A stretch of 64,000 nt of DNA from GCA-2720975 sp964467985 (GTDB lineage: Bacteria; Planctomycetota; UBA1135; GCA-002686595): the NCBI GenBank assembly GCA_964467985.1, contig CAYXTP010000013.1:60143-124142 (forward strand). The letters are read 5' to 3'. The notes under the pieces are model-generated. The model was not told the DNA's origin, ran no database searches, and saw only the letters and a list, made by a program, of their open reading frames with translations. This document shows positions 25,588-35,944 of the stretch, one piece after another. Position 1 is the first letter of the stretch, and the number at the start of each line of letters is the position of its first letter. The translations under genes and the position numbers were made by a program.

Positions 25588-26616
25588 TCAGGTGCGCGCG
25601 CCAGCATGCCCCTGCGTGCCGTCGATGCTGTACCAAAACGAAGCGCCGCCGCCCGGATACTTATCCCCCATCAATCGCGCCAGGGCATCACCCATGAAGT
25701 GCGCCGCGTAACGACTGCCGAACAGGACCTCGGCCTTGGGGTTGTCGAGCAGGTACGCGTAGAGCAGGTACTGCTCCGTCCAGGTCACGTTGCGCTCCAA
25801 TAGGTCTGTCTCGGGAAAGGGGAAGGGAAGGTGGATGTCGTGTGAGTGCACGTAGAGCTCACGAGAAATCTCCGGCATGACCTTCAGATACAAGTAGAGG
25901 CAGTCGCTCCCGTTCTTGACCGTGTGCGTGGAGTCGATAAACCAGATATCTGCTCTTTCCACCTCCGACACGAGCTCATCGACCGGAATGTCCTGCACCT
26001 TCTTCTGGATCAAGCGCTCGACGCAAGACAGCCCGCGCAGGAATTCCATGGGATAGGGCTCAATGATCGTGACCGAACCCTCGCCGTTTTTGCGCAGGGC
26101 CTCTTGTGCAACGAGAGTGGAGAACCCCGACCCAACCTCGAGGATCTTCTTGGGCCTGACGTGCCGGATGATGCAGTAGTACATCATCGCGTCCGAATAG
26201 GAGAAGGCGGGGTTGTTCCAGAAGTACCCCGTGGGGTTCTTGGGGTCCCCTTCCAACGGGGGCCGGAACTCCTCGGCGTAGGGCGTCATCAAGTCGAGAA
26301 ACTCATCCATCACCTTGGGCCGAAAGACCTCGGGAGAATGGAACGGGCCTCGCTGGGTGTCTGAGTACTCGAACGAGTTCTCGACGTCTTCCACCGTCGG
26401 AATCTCGGAGTAGAAATTCGAAGGGACGATCTGAAAGTCGTGGGCTTGGATGCGCCGCTTGAGTTCTCTGTCTTTGGTCCAAAGGACTCGCTGCGCCAGC
26501 CGCACGAGCTGCGTGAACTCACTCTCGGATAGTGGATCTGTTCCGGGGGCTGTCACGCCAATTCTCCTCAAGATCTGCTTTAGACGATGGACCACGGTCG
26601 GCATGGTACCGCGCAT
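25588..26616 (-). CDS. Class I SAM-dependent methyltransferase
   Basis: The 342 residues have the SAM-binding motif ILEVGSGFSTLVA (about residues 134-146), then VTIIEPYP as the acidic end of strand 2 and IWFIDSTHTVKNG as a later strand. This layout matches the Methyltransf_24 group, in which the acidic residue after the VEP-type strand binds SAM. The N-terminal 120 residues are acidic and without a named domain. An ATG at 26604 is an equally good start. The gene lies 6 bases downstream of the metallopeptidase gene on the same strand, so it may be in that transcript. Substrate unknown. Confidence 0.8.
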   Translation of the reverse strand: MRGTMPTVVHRLKQILRRIGVTAPGTDPLSESEFTQLVRLAQRVLWTKDRELKRRIQAHDFQIVPSNFYSEIPTVEDVENSFEYSDTQRGPFHSPEVFRPKVMDEFLDLMTPYAEEFRPPLEGDPKNPTGYFWNNPAFSYSDAMMYYCIIRHVRPKKILEVGSGFSTLVAQEALRKNGEGSVTIIEPYPMEFLRGLSCVERLIQKKVQDIPVDELVSEVERADIWFIDSTHTVKNGSDCLYLYLKVMPEISRELYVHSHDIHLPFPFPETDLLERNVTWTEQYLLYAYLLDNPKAEVLFGSRYAAHFMGDALARLMGDKYPGGGASFWYSIDGTQGHAGART

Positions 26617-26622
26617 GGGGGT

Positions 26623-29600
26623 TCAGTCCCCTTCCTGATCCTCATCCTCGGTTTCCGAAAAGCGCACGACCTCGGGCAACTCCCGGGGCGGCCGACCGTG
26701 GTCGCGAAAGACCGTCAGCCAGTGATCGAGTCTGCCGTCGAACCCACCCTCGACGCTAAACAGCGGTGCCACCACACGCGCGACTCCCGCGGCGTCCACG
26801 AAGAAGATCCAGCGCTTGTTGAGGTCCACGGCATCGGTCAGCCCGGGGGGCGGAGCGGCGCTGTAGGGATGCACAATCAATCGGGCGCGGGGCGTGAAGA
26901 GATCTGCCAACTCATCTCCCAGGGCCCTCAGGGGCTCAAGCCCCATTGTCTCCGGCAAGGCGATCGCCACGGGCTGGGTCGCCCCCTCGCGGGCCAGGGC
27001 TGCGGACAGACGCTCGGCGGAATCCCGCGCTCGACGGCTGATTGATTCCACATCCGCCGGCTTGCCCGACTGGGTCCAGGGTGTCGGAATCCAAAGCAAA
27101 AGGCTGCCGTTGGTGGAGGGCTGCAAACCGTAGACCGGCCGGTTCTCCATGTCCTCAAACGCGGGCGATGAGGCCTTATCCAAATGCAATCCCGCGGCCA
27201 GAAGACCCTCCACAGCAGCCTGGCGGGAACGATCGAGGCGCTGCACGCGCGGGGTGCTGAATTGAAAGGCCCCGCTGCTTGTGGCGAAGCCCACGTGCCC
27301 CTCGATGGGGCGACCATCCGCCGTGTGGTAGGTCGCCACCAAGCGACCGTCGACGAAGGCTTGGACCGCTGCACCGTCCACGAGCAAGGACAGGTCAAAC
27401 GCCGTGCGCTGCTTGCCGAAGTCGATCGTGCCACTGCGTGTGGACCCTGAGAGGGCCGCGTCTCGCTCCCACATGCCGGAGAGGCTCCAGGCAATTTCTT
27501 CGAAAGCGGGCTCTTCGTCGCTTTCACCCACAGCGAACTGATACGCGCCCCCGCTGAAGGTCAGCCGCAGGCTCCGATCCCGGCGTTGATATCCGAATAC
27601 CACTTGGCCTCGCCCATAGGCTGTGGTGAAGCGAACGCGAGTGCCGATGCGATAGGTGCCAGGAAGGAGGTAATCCTCGCTGCGCGTGAAGGCCATGCCC
27701 CCACCGGAACGATCGACCTTGCCGGTCCCCAATCTTTTCTGACGTCGACCGACCAACAAATCGCCGTCGGGAAGCGCCTGCCAGAGGCCCACCTGACGTT
27801 TCTTGTCGTAGCCCACCAACTCATCTTCGATCCACCCTCGGGCGCCAAGCAGCTGAGCCGGTCGATCGAACGGGTGACGCAGCCCATCCAGACTGGAAAT
27901 CGTGCGCGACAGGCGCCCGCTACCAGTCCAGAGGGCCAACCGATCGTGGTCCGCAGCCAGGGCTGCCGCCGACCACCTCAGGCCCTGCTGTGCTTGCTCC
28001 TCGCAGGCCTGGGCCAGGGCCTTCAGCAGCGCGCGGGTCTTCGGTAGACGCCGCAGGAATGGAGCCGGCGCATCCATGGACCAAACGGGAAACACGAGCG
28101 CCTGCTGCGCCACCCAGGCCGCATCATCGGCACCCAGCCCAGGCAAAATCTCCGCCAGCCAACGCAAGCACCGGGGCTCACGGCCATCCACTCCCAAGGA
28201 CCAGAGCAGAGCCCGCAAGGCATCCTTGTCCTTGCCAGCGTCCAGCAAGACACGCGCGGCCACGCGCGCCTGATCCTGTCCAAAAAAGGGCTCCGCTCGG
28301 TTCCGCTGCCAGGTCCAGGTGGGTTCGTCGTAGACAAACGGCTGCGAGGGCGTGCGCGGAGTCGATTGGGTGTAGCGACGGGTCCACTCGGCTCGGTCCT
28401 TCCACCAGAACCCGCGCAGAAAGACCTCGTAGCCCTCTGCAAAGGTCTCGAAGTCTTCAGGACGCCCCTCCTCCGCGTCGCAGAAGTGCTGCTCAAAATA
28501 GTCCAAGGGCTCGGCCCGGCGTGAGCGACCGCCCAGCATGAAGTCCCGCAAGGCCGACTGGAACAGGCGCACACCGTCTTGCTCCCAGGTGTTCAAGTAC
28601 ACGTACAGGCAGTAGCCGGCTGCGTAGTTGTCGCGGTAGTCCTCCATGGTGCCGGAGATCAGAGTCTCCAGTTTCTCCGCCTGCCCCCATCCGTCGATCC
28701 ACACACCTTGGATGGTGTTGAAGTTCGCGTGGTTCGCCACGAAGGTCTCATCCGTTGACGGACCGAAGGCAGAGCCCGTCCACACGGCCTTGCCCTCCGT
28801 CAACCAACTGGGCTGCCCGGGGAAGAGAGCTCCATCGAAACGGTGGGTCAACTCGTGCGTCAAGCCGTGGCCCAAGCCCTCAATGTTGCCCTGGGCGAAA
28901 CGCATGACGGTCGTGTCGCCACCTTGGAATCCACCCGCCCACCAGAAGGGGGCTCCCTCGGCTTCCAGCCCGTTGGGCTCGGGCACGATGCGCACAATCC
29001 CCGGCCGACCCATGAAGGGATCTTCTCCGTACCAGCCGGCCAGCCTCTGGTGGTGCAGCTCAATTGTGGTGGCCACTCCCAGCAGAGTCTCGAAACCGCA
29101 ATCGGTCTCCACCCGATACCACTCCTGTGGAGACAAGGCGGTACCGGGGTAGGCGAAGCTGTCGTGGGAACGGGTGAAGGCCTCGCCCTCCACACTGGTA
29201 AGCCACTCCAGGTCCTCCACCGACCAGGGCTCCGGGCTCTGTTCGCGCTGCTGCCCACGCGCACGGGCCAACGCTGCGCCCGCCTTGGCTCGCACGCTTC
29301 CCATGCCCGTGGGCCGCGGCCCCTTCAGGTCCTTGAAGTCCGCTTGAACCGCGAGGCCGTGCAGCGAGCGGGCTGCGCGCATGGAGATGGCTGTGTCGCC
29401 CCGGGCCAGAGCGCTCTTCAGTAGCCGCTCGAGGGCTGCGATCACGGGCCGGTGTTCTCGGGTGCCCGCCTCGAGCAAGGGTGACAGCTCCTTGCGCAGA
29501 CTCTCGTCGGCGTGCGCTACGGGGCGGGCCAGGTCCAGGGCCAATCGTCGGGCCCAGTCGGCGACCAGCCGCTCGGCGGGCTTTTTCGATGCGGATTGGT

Positions 29601-30030
29601 CGCGCTCACTCGCGAAGCGGCGCAACTCGCCCAGCGCTTCGACGCGGGCCTTCGTCAAGGCGGCCGGCCAGGAACTCGTCGCGAGGTGGCGCCGCAGGCT
29701 TGCGGGCGGACTGGCTCGCCCGTCGTCACCGCAAGCCAACTCGTACCAAAAGCAAGTCCACAGGAAGCGCGCATCGTCGGTCGCCAGCTCTTCCCCGACG
29801 AGCGTTTCGAGAATGCCCGCCACCAGATCCGCATCCAACGGAGCGTGCAACAAGGCGCGCTCCAAGTGCCTGCCCGCGTCTTCCAGGCGCCCCTCCTGCA
29901 CGGCAACCTCGGCAGCGGCACGCGCAGTGGAGACTGGATCGCGCTGGCCCACGCCCTCCAATTCGGCGCCTGAGTCCTGGGTCAGCAGGGGCGATACAAC
30001 AGAGCAGAGTGTGACGAGAACGCGGTACAT
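26623..30030 (-). CDS. Exported HEXXH metallopeptidase fused to LamG-like and thioredoxin-like domains
   Basis: Large exported protein of 1135 residues, with an N-terminal signal-like segment (VLVTLCSVVSPLLTQ). The first 300 residues are helical and TPR-like. A zinc metallopeptidase domain follows, with HELTH at residues 392-396 and a likely third ligand E412 in WLTEGKAVW, a gluzincin-like arrangement. Around 800-960 a beta-rich region looks like a LamG/concanavalin domain (TRSGTIDFGKQRTAFDLSL, VDGRLVATYHTADGRP). The last 120 residues resemble a thioredoxin-like fold (RWIFFVDAAGVARVVAPLF). No cysteine pair is in that final domain, so it is probably structural. Substrate unknown; surface protein processing is a guess. 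Confidence 0.7.
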   Translation of the reverse strand: MYRVLVTLCSVVSPLLTQDSGAELEGVGQRDPVSTARAAAEVAVQEGRLEDAGRHLERALLHAPLDADLVAGILETLVGEELATDDARFLWTCFWYELACGDDGRASPPASLRRHLATSSWPAALTKARVEALGELRRFASERDQSASKKPAERLVADWARRLALDLARPVAHADESLRKELSPLLEAGTREHRPVIAALERLLKSALARGDTAISMRAARSLHGLAVQADFKDLKGPRPTGMGSVRAKAGAALARARGQQREQSPEPWSVEDLEWLTSVEGEAFTRSHDSFAYPGTALSPQEWYRVETDCGFETLLGVATTIELHHQRLAGWYGEDPFMGRPGIVRIVPEPNGLEAEGAPFWWAGGFQGGDTTVMRFAQGNIEGLGHGLTHELTHRFDGALFPGQPSWLTEGKAVWTGSAFGPSTDETFVANHANFNTIQGVWIDGWGQAEKLETLISGTMEDYRDNYAAGYCLYVYLNTWEQDGVRLFQSALRDFMLGGRSRRAEPLDYFEQHFCDAEEGRPEDFETFAEGYEVFLRGFWWKDRAEWTRRYTQSTPRTPSQPFVYDEPTWTWQRNRAEPFFGQDQARVAARVLLDAGKDKDALRALLWSLGVDGREPRCLRWLAEILPGLGADDAAWVAQQALVFPVWSMDAPAPFLRRLPKTRALLKALAQACEEQAQQGLRWSAAALAADHDRLALWTGSGRLSRTISSLDGLRHPFDRPAQLLGARGWIEDELVGYDKKRQVGLWQALPDGDLLVGRRQKRLGTGKVDRSGGGMAFTRSEDYLLPGTYRIGTRVRFTTAYGRGQVVFGYQRRDRSLRLTFSGGAYQFAVGESDEEPAFEEIAWSLSGMWERDAALSGSTRSGTIDFGKQRTAFDLSLLVDGAAVQAFVDGRLVATYHTADGRPIEGHVGFATSSGAFQFSTPRVQRLDRSRQAAVEGLLAAGLHLDKASSPAFEDMENRPVYGLQPSTNGSLLLWIPTPWTQSGKPADVESISRRARDSAERLSAALAREGATQPVAIALPETMGLEPLRALGDELADLFTPRARLIVHPYSAAPPPGLTDAVDLNKRWIFFVDAAGVARVVAPLFSVEGGFDGRLDHWLTVFRDHGRPPRELPEVVRFSETEDEDQEGD

Positions 30031-30075
30031 AGAGCCTCTGATTGAACAGGATAGCGCCGGAATGAAAGTCCGCGG

Positions 30076-31581
30076 TCAGGTTCCAGGTGTGCGCGCGCAA
30101 GCGAGGAACTCCTCGCCCTCCGTCTGCTCGGCACGGCGCGTCGAGTGGGAGACCACGACCAGCGCCGGCACGTTGACCAACAACCCCAGAAGTCCGGCAT
30201 GCAGTCCCCAGGGCGGACTCCAAAGGGTGACGAAACCCAAGGAAGTGAGGCTGCCTAGGACCAGGCCAGCCAAGACCCCGCGCCCGGTGGCCCCACGCCA
30301 ATAGAGGGTGGCCACGAGGGCCGGCGCGAACTGGGCGATGGGACCGTAGGCGTAGAGCAGCAGTCCAACCAGCGAGCCTGTGTAGACCACAGCCAGGCCG
30401 TAAGCAGCTAGCACAACCACCAACACTACGCACCGGATCCAAGTCCGTTCTTGGCGCGGATCGGGCTTGGAACCCACACACGTCACCATCCCATCGCGCA
30501 CAAAAACCGAAGCCGCTGTGTGAATAATGGCGTCACCCGACGACATGGATGCTGCCAGGGCCCCGGCAATGAACAGGCCCACAACAAGGCCCGGAAGGTC
30601 CATTTGGGTCAACATGTGCGGCACGACCTGATCCGCCTGCCCAGGAGGCACGGCGTACAAGACCGCGGTGAATCCCAGGAACAGCAGGGGCAGGAGAAAC
30701 AGCTGAAAGGTCGGGTACAGGATCACGGTGCGCCGGATCGTGCTCTCGTCCTTGGCATTGAACGCGCGCATGAAGAGCTGCGGCCAACAGGTGAACCCAA
30801 TGATCGAGACCACCACTTGGCTTGTATAGGTTCCCCAGTTGCCGATCTCCCCGCGTACGAGCACCCCCCCCTCGTCGACCTCTGGAGACAGCAACCCGGG
30901 CGCCTTGAGCAACTCCGGGTGCTTGCTCCCGATGGCGGTGAACATCTCACCCACTCCCCCATACAACTTCCAGGGCACGTAGAGACCGATGACCCAGGCC
31001 ATGGACATCATCAGGATGCCCTGAAACGTGTTGGTCCAGCCCACGCCGAGCACGCCGCTGCGCAAGACGTAGATCAGCACCACGCCGTACACGATCGCCG
31101 CACCTACCCCCCTCGAGATCTCTCCGTCGCTGACCACGTTCAGCACGTACCCCGCGCCCTGCATTTGGATCGCCACGTAGGGCACCAAGGCGTAGACGGA
31201 GACCAAGGCCATCACGCCCGCCAAGGCCGGGGAGTTGAATCGTCGGGCCACCATCTCGGCCTGGGTCACCAATCCGTAGGTGCGCCCCACGCGTGAAGCC
31301 CGCGGGCCCAGGAAGTAGAACGGGAGGAATCCCAGGATGCCGTAACCCAGCACGTAGCAGGCGCCCACTCCCTTGCTGTAGGCCCAGCCGGGCATGCCCA
31401 GGAACGCGAACGCACTGAACAGCGTGGCCCCGGTGATGAAGTACATCACCAGGGGTCCGAGACTGCGGTCGCCGGCCACGTAGCCCTCGGCCGAATCCGA
31501 AGCCTTCGAACCCGGCAGCAATCCGATCACCAAGCAGGTGACGAGGTACAGGATGCAGATGATGAGCGGCAGGTTGCTCAA
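30076..31581 (-). CDS. Sodium:solute symporter (SSS family)
   Basis: Inner-membrane secondary transporter of 501 residues with about 13 helices. The N-terminus has YVAGDRSLGPLVMYFITGATLFSAFAF, the region that binds sodium and substrate in this family. QAEMVARRFNSPALAG and LFIAGALAASMSSGDAIIHTAASVFVRDG (around 345-375) are typical of SSS symporters. Its start overlaps the stop of the small DUF3311 gene by 4 bases, a common SSS partner. The gene order places it downstream of boxR on the same strand, which makes an aromatic or carboxylate substrate plausible; substrate cannot be read directly. Confidence 0.9.
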   Translation of the reverse strand: MSNLPLIICILYLVTCLVIGLLPGSKASDSAEGYVAGDRSLGPLVMYFITGATLFSAFAFLGMPGWAYSKGVGACYVLGYGILGFLPFYFLGPRASRVGRTYGLVTQAEMVARRFNSPALAGVMALVSVYALVPYVAIQMQGAGYVLNVVSDGEISRGVGAAIVYGVVLIYVLRSGVLGVGWTNTFQGILMMSMAWVIGLYVPWKLYGGVGEMFTAIGSKHPELLKAPGLLSPEVDEGGVLVRGEIGNWGTYTSQVVVSIIGFTCWPQLFMRAFNAKDESTIRRTVILYPTFQLFLLPLLFLGFTAVLYAVPPGQADQVVPHMLTQMDLPGLVVGLFIAGALAASMSSGDAIIHTAASVFVRDGMVTCVGSKPDPRQERTWIRCVVLVVVLAAYGLAVVYTGSLVGLLLYAYGPIAQFAPALVATLYWRGATGRGVLAGLVLGSLTSLGFVTLWSPPWGLHAGLLGLLVNVPALVVVSHSTRRAEQTEGEEFLACARTPGT

Positions 31582-31793
31582 GCGTCATCCCCGTGGCCGT
31601 GGACAGCTCGGTCGTAGAGCAACAACGCCGTGAACGCGATCAGAATCCAGAGCACATGCCACGCCAGAGCGGGCGGCATGCCCAGGATCAACGGAGTTTC
31701 GGTGGCCCCGACCCACGCCAGCACTGGCCAGACCACCGCGGCCAATGCGCAAGCGATATACAGAGCAAAGTAACAGTGGGCGCGGCGGTGCAC
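31578..31793 (-). CDS. DUF3311 small membrane protein, partner of the symporter
   Basis: The 71 residues contain two membrane helices (YFALYIACALAAVVWPVLAWV and LAWHVLWILIAFTALLLYDRAV) around ETPLILGMPPALAW. This layout is that of DUF3311 proteins, which are usually encoded beside sodium:solute symporters. The start is a GTG at 31793 and the end overlaps the symporter ATG (ATGA). It begins 48 bases after the boxR stop, so boxR, this gene and the symporter may form one transcript. A structural or regulatory role for the symporter is inferred. Confidence 0.78.
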   Translation of the reverse strand: MHRRAHCYFALYIACALAAVVWPVLAWVGATETPLILGMPPALAWHVLWILIAFTALLLYDRAVHGHGDDA

Positions 31794-31841
31794 TCGGTCA
31801 CGGTAGCGACAGGCAGCCGCTCAAGCACTCGCGGAATGGCG

Positions 31842-32627
31842 TCACTTGGTGGCTTCAGGGCCCACGCCCGATCCACCGGTCCCGGTTGTGTCTTCGAACC
31901 ACGCCAGAGCACCCGCCACGGCCTCGTCCAGGGACAAGCGCGATGTATCCAGCACGGAGTCACAGTGTTGGTAGAGGGGTTCCCGGTGTCTGAGGATGGT
32001 GCGCAGCTCGTCCAGTGCCCGCGGGTGGCCCTGCATGGGGCGCTGGTCCCCTTGGCCCATGACACGTGAGAGGTGCTGCTCCGGTGCGGCCCGCAGCCAG
32101 AGGGTGTTGCAAGTTTGGCGCAGGCGCTTGTAGGTGGCCTCGGAGGTGACAATGGAGCCACCTGTTGCGATGACCATGCGCTGGCCCTCAGCCAAGAGAG
32201 TCTCGAGGGCCTCGGCTTCATAGGCGCGGTAGGCATCCTGGCCCTGGAGATCGAACAACTCGGACAGCGGCACGCCGGCGAGGGTCTCCACGCGCTGGTC
32301 CAACTCGACAAAGGGTGCCTCCAGGTGCCGCGCCAGGGCACGTCCCACGCTCGTTTTCCCGGCTCCGCGTAGCCCGACCAGAGCCAGGCGTTCGCCGCGA
32401 GCCGCAGCGCCAAGCGCGCACAATTCACCGAGCGGAGTGCGCAGGGCCGCTGCCATCTGGGCCAGCTTCAGGATCGAGGGATTGGCGCGACCCGCCTCGG
32501 TCTCAGTCACGTGGCGCCTGGAGAGTCCGGCGTCCCGAGCTAACTGGGACACCGACTGACCGGCGTTCTCCCGGGCAGCCCGCAAGCGTCTCCCGAGTTC
32601 CAATAGCAGGGCTTGCTCTCGTACCAT
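31842..32627 (-). CDS. boxR: BoxR/BzdR-type regulator (XRE HTH fused to shikimate kinase-like domain)
   Basis: Transcriptional regulator of benzoyl-CoA catabolism; BoxR and BzdR repress target genes until benzoyl-CoA binds. The 261 residues start at the ATG at 32627. An XRE helix-turn-helix (LRAARENAGQSVSQLARDAG, then ETEAGRANPSILKLAQMAAAL) occupies about residues 10-75. A P-loop kinase-like domain follows, with LVGLRGAGKTSVGRALA, VELDQRVETLAGVPLSELF and TGGSIV, as in shikimate kinase. This two-domain layout is the BzdR/BoxR hallmark. It is divergent from boxC, with 88 bases between the starts, and the intergenic palindrome is a candidate operator. The role in this organism is inferred from family and context. 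Confidence 0.88.
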   Translation of the reverse strand: MVREQALLLELGRRLRAARENAGQSVSQLARDAGLSRRHVTETEAGRANPSILKLAQMAAALRTPLGELCALGAAARGERLALVGLRGAGKTSVGRALARHLEAPFVELDQRVETLAGVPLSELFDLQGQDAYRAYEAEALETLLAEGQRMVIATGGSIVTSEATYKRLRQTCNTLWLRAAPEQHLSRVMGQGDQRPMQGHPRALDELRTILRHREPLYQHCDSVLDTSRLSLDEAVAGALAWFEDTTGTGGSGVGPEATK

Positions 32628-32715
32628 GTGCTGGTTATATTGCCCCGGTGAAGTCCTTATGGGAACTATAATTCCCGTTTTATTTGTTGCTTCCTCCTCC
32701 CCCCGGAGCCCTCCC
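32628..32715. promoter_or_regulatory. boxR-boxC intergenic control region with perfect palindrome over TATAAT
   Basis: AT-rich relative to its surroundings. GGGAA-CTATAA-TTCCC (32661-32676) is a perfect inverted repeat that contains a consensus -10 TATAAT at 32668-32673 for boxC, giving a predicted leader of about 36 bases. No good -35 is visible. On the minus strand TATAAC (32639-32634) lies 6 bases upstream of the boxR ATG, which would make the boxR mRNA almost leaderless. Operator identity is inferred. Confidence 0.5.
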
Positions 32716-34362
<1,647 letters not shown>

Positions 34363-34395
34363 TCCCCAGCATCCACAGCTGCCCCCCGCCAAGCC

Positions 34396-35808
34396 ATGAA
34401 CAAGATCGACTACTCACAGAAGATTCCGAACAACGTCGACCTCAAGTCCGACAAGCGACTGCAACGCGCCCTCGAGCGTTGGCAACCGGGCTACATCGAG
34501 TGGTGGAAGGAGGCTGGCCCGACGGACTTCAACGAGAACGACATCTACCTACGCACGGCCGTGTCCGTGGAGCGCGATGGTTGGGCTCACTTTGAGCACG
34601 TCAAGATGCCTGACTACCGCTGGGGCATCTTCCTGACTCCCCACGAGCAGGAGGCCATGATTGGGTTCGGCGATCACCTCGGTCAACCGGCTTGGCAACA
34701 GGTGCCCGGTGAGTACCGTAACTGGCTGCGTCGCTTGATCGTAACTCAAGCGGACACGGAGCCCGCTTCGGTGGAGCAGCAGCGCCTGCTGGGCCATACA
34801 GCCCCCTCGCTGTACGACATGCGCAACCTGTTTCAGGTCAACGCCGAAGAAGGGCGGCACCTGTGGGCCATGGTCTACCTGCTGCACACCTACTTCGGCA
34901 AGGACGGCCGCGAAGAGGCGGATGAATTGCTCGAGCGGCGCTCGGGCAACCCCGACCACCCGCGCATCCTGAGCACCTTCAACGAGCCCTGCGAAGATTG
35001 GCTCTCCTTCTTCTGCTTCACCATGTTCACGGACCGGGACGGCAAGTACCAACTGCTCTCCCTGGCCGAGTCAGGATTCGACCCCCTGGCGCGCTCTTGC
35101 CGCTTCATGCTGACCGAAGAAGCGCACCACATGTTTGTGGGCCAGACGGGCATCGCGCGGGTTATCCGCCGTACTTGCGAGGTGATGAACGAGCACCCCG
35201 ATTCCTGTCCGAGCGAACACGGAGCGATTCCGCTGGAGCTAATCCAGCGCTACATCTACTTCTGGGCGGCCTCCAGCCTGGACCTCTTCGGCGCCGAGGT
35301 CTCGAGCAACTCCGCCAACTTCTTCGCCGCAGGTCTCAAGGGTCGCGCCGACGAGGGCAAGTACGAAGAGCACACCGCCAACGACCAGATCTTCGAAATG
35401 GAGCGCTGGAAGGAAGGCCAGGTCGTGCGCGAGGAGATCCCCATGCGCAACGCCATGAACGAAGTGCTGCGCGAGGCGTACATCGCCGACAACGAGAAGG
35501 GCATCGATTTCTGGAACCGCGAGTGCGCCAAGGCCGGCATCGACTTCACCTTCCGCTACCCCCAGCGCCGCTTCAACCGCAGCCTGGGCGAGTTTTCCGA
35601 CTCTCGCTTTGATCCCCAGGGGAACCCGATAGATGAAGCCACCTGGGCCGCCAAGAAGGAAGAGTGGCTGCCCTCAGAGGCCGACAAGACCTTCGTGAAG
35701 TCCCTCATGCAGCAGGTCAGCGAGCCCGGTAATTTCGCGGGCTGGATCGCTCCCCCGCTGCGCGGCATCAACAGCCAGAACATCGATTTCGAGTACGTCA
35801 AGCTGTAG
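34396..35808 (+). CDS. boxB: Benzoyl-CoA 2,3-epoxidase, oxygenase subunit BoxB
   Basis: Diiron oxygenase that adds one oxygen atom across the 2,3-bond of benzoyl-CoA, with electrons normally supplied by BoxA. It has 470 residues, the usual length. Iron ligand motifs are visible as VNAEEGRHLW (about residues 148-157), CEDWLSFF (about 199-206) and LTEEAHHMFVG (about 239-249). The N-terminal RALERWQPGYIEWWKEAGP and the FGAEVSSNSANFFAAGLKGR stretch are family-typical. It follows boxC in the same direction. Together they give epoxidation and ring opening, so this organism probably degrades benzoate or related aromatics aerobically through CoA thioesters. Confidence 0.94.
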   Translation: MNKIDYSQKIPNNVDLKSDKRLQRALERWQPGYIEWWKEAGPTDFNENDIYLRTAVSVERDGWAHFEHVKMPDYRWGIFLTPHEQEAMIGFGDHLGQPAWQQVPGEYRNWLRRLIVTQADTEPASVEQQRLLGHTAPSLYDMRNLFQVNAEEGRHLWAMVYLLHTYFGKDGREEADELLERRSGNPDHPRILSTFNEPCEDWLSFFCFTMFTDRDGKYQLLSLAESGFDPLARSCRFMLTEEAHHMFVGQTGIARVIRRTCEVMNEHPDSCPSEHGAIPLELIQRYIYFWAASSLDLFGAEVSSNSANFFAAGLKGRADEGKYEEHTANDQIFEMERWKEGQVVREEIPMRNAMNEVLREAYIADNEKGIDFWNRECAKAGIDFTFRYPQRRFNRSLGEFSDSRFDPQGNPIDEATWAAKKEEWLPSEADKTFVKSLMQQVSEPGNFAGWIAPPLRGINSQNIDFEYVKL

Positions 35809-35902
35809 CCCGGGCAGAGAGAGCCTCATTCCGGGAGGTCTCCAGTTTTTTGCGTCGATTCCCCTTTGGCGCCCTACTATGGTGGCCGATTGGTTGGCTA
35901 TC

Positions 35903-35930
35903 GGTGGTAATGCAATTTCCTAATACCACC
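35903..35930. promoter_or_regulatory. Inverted repeat upstream of the large lipoprotein gene
   Basis: GGTGGTA (35903-35909) and TACCACC (35924-35930) are a perfect 7-base inverted repeat separated by 14 bases, 14 bases upstream of the ATG at 35945. A G-run just before the start may serve as ribosome binding site. It could be an operator or an mRNA hairpin that hides the start region; the sequence does not decide. Confidence 0.35.
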
Positions 35931-35944
35931 TAGGGGGGGTAGAT

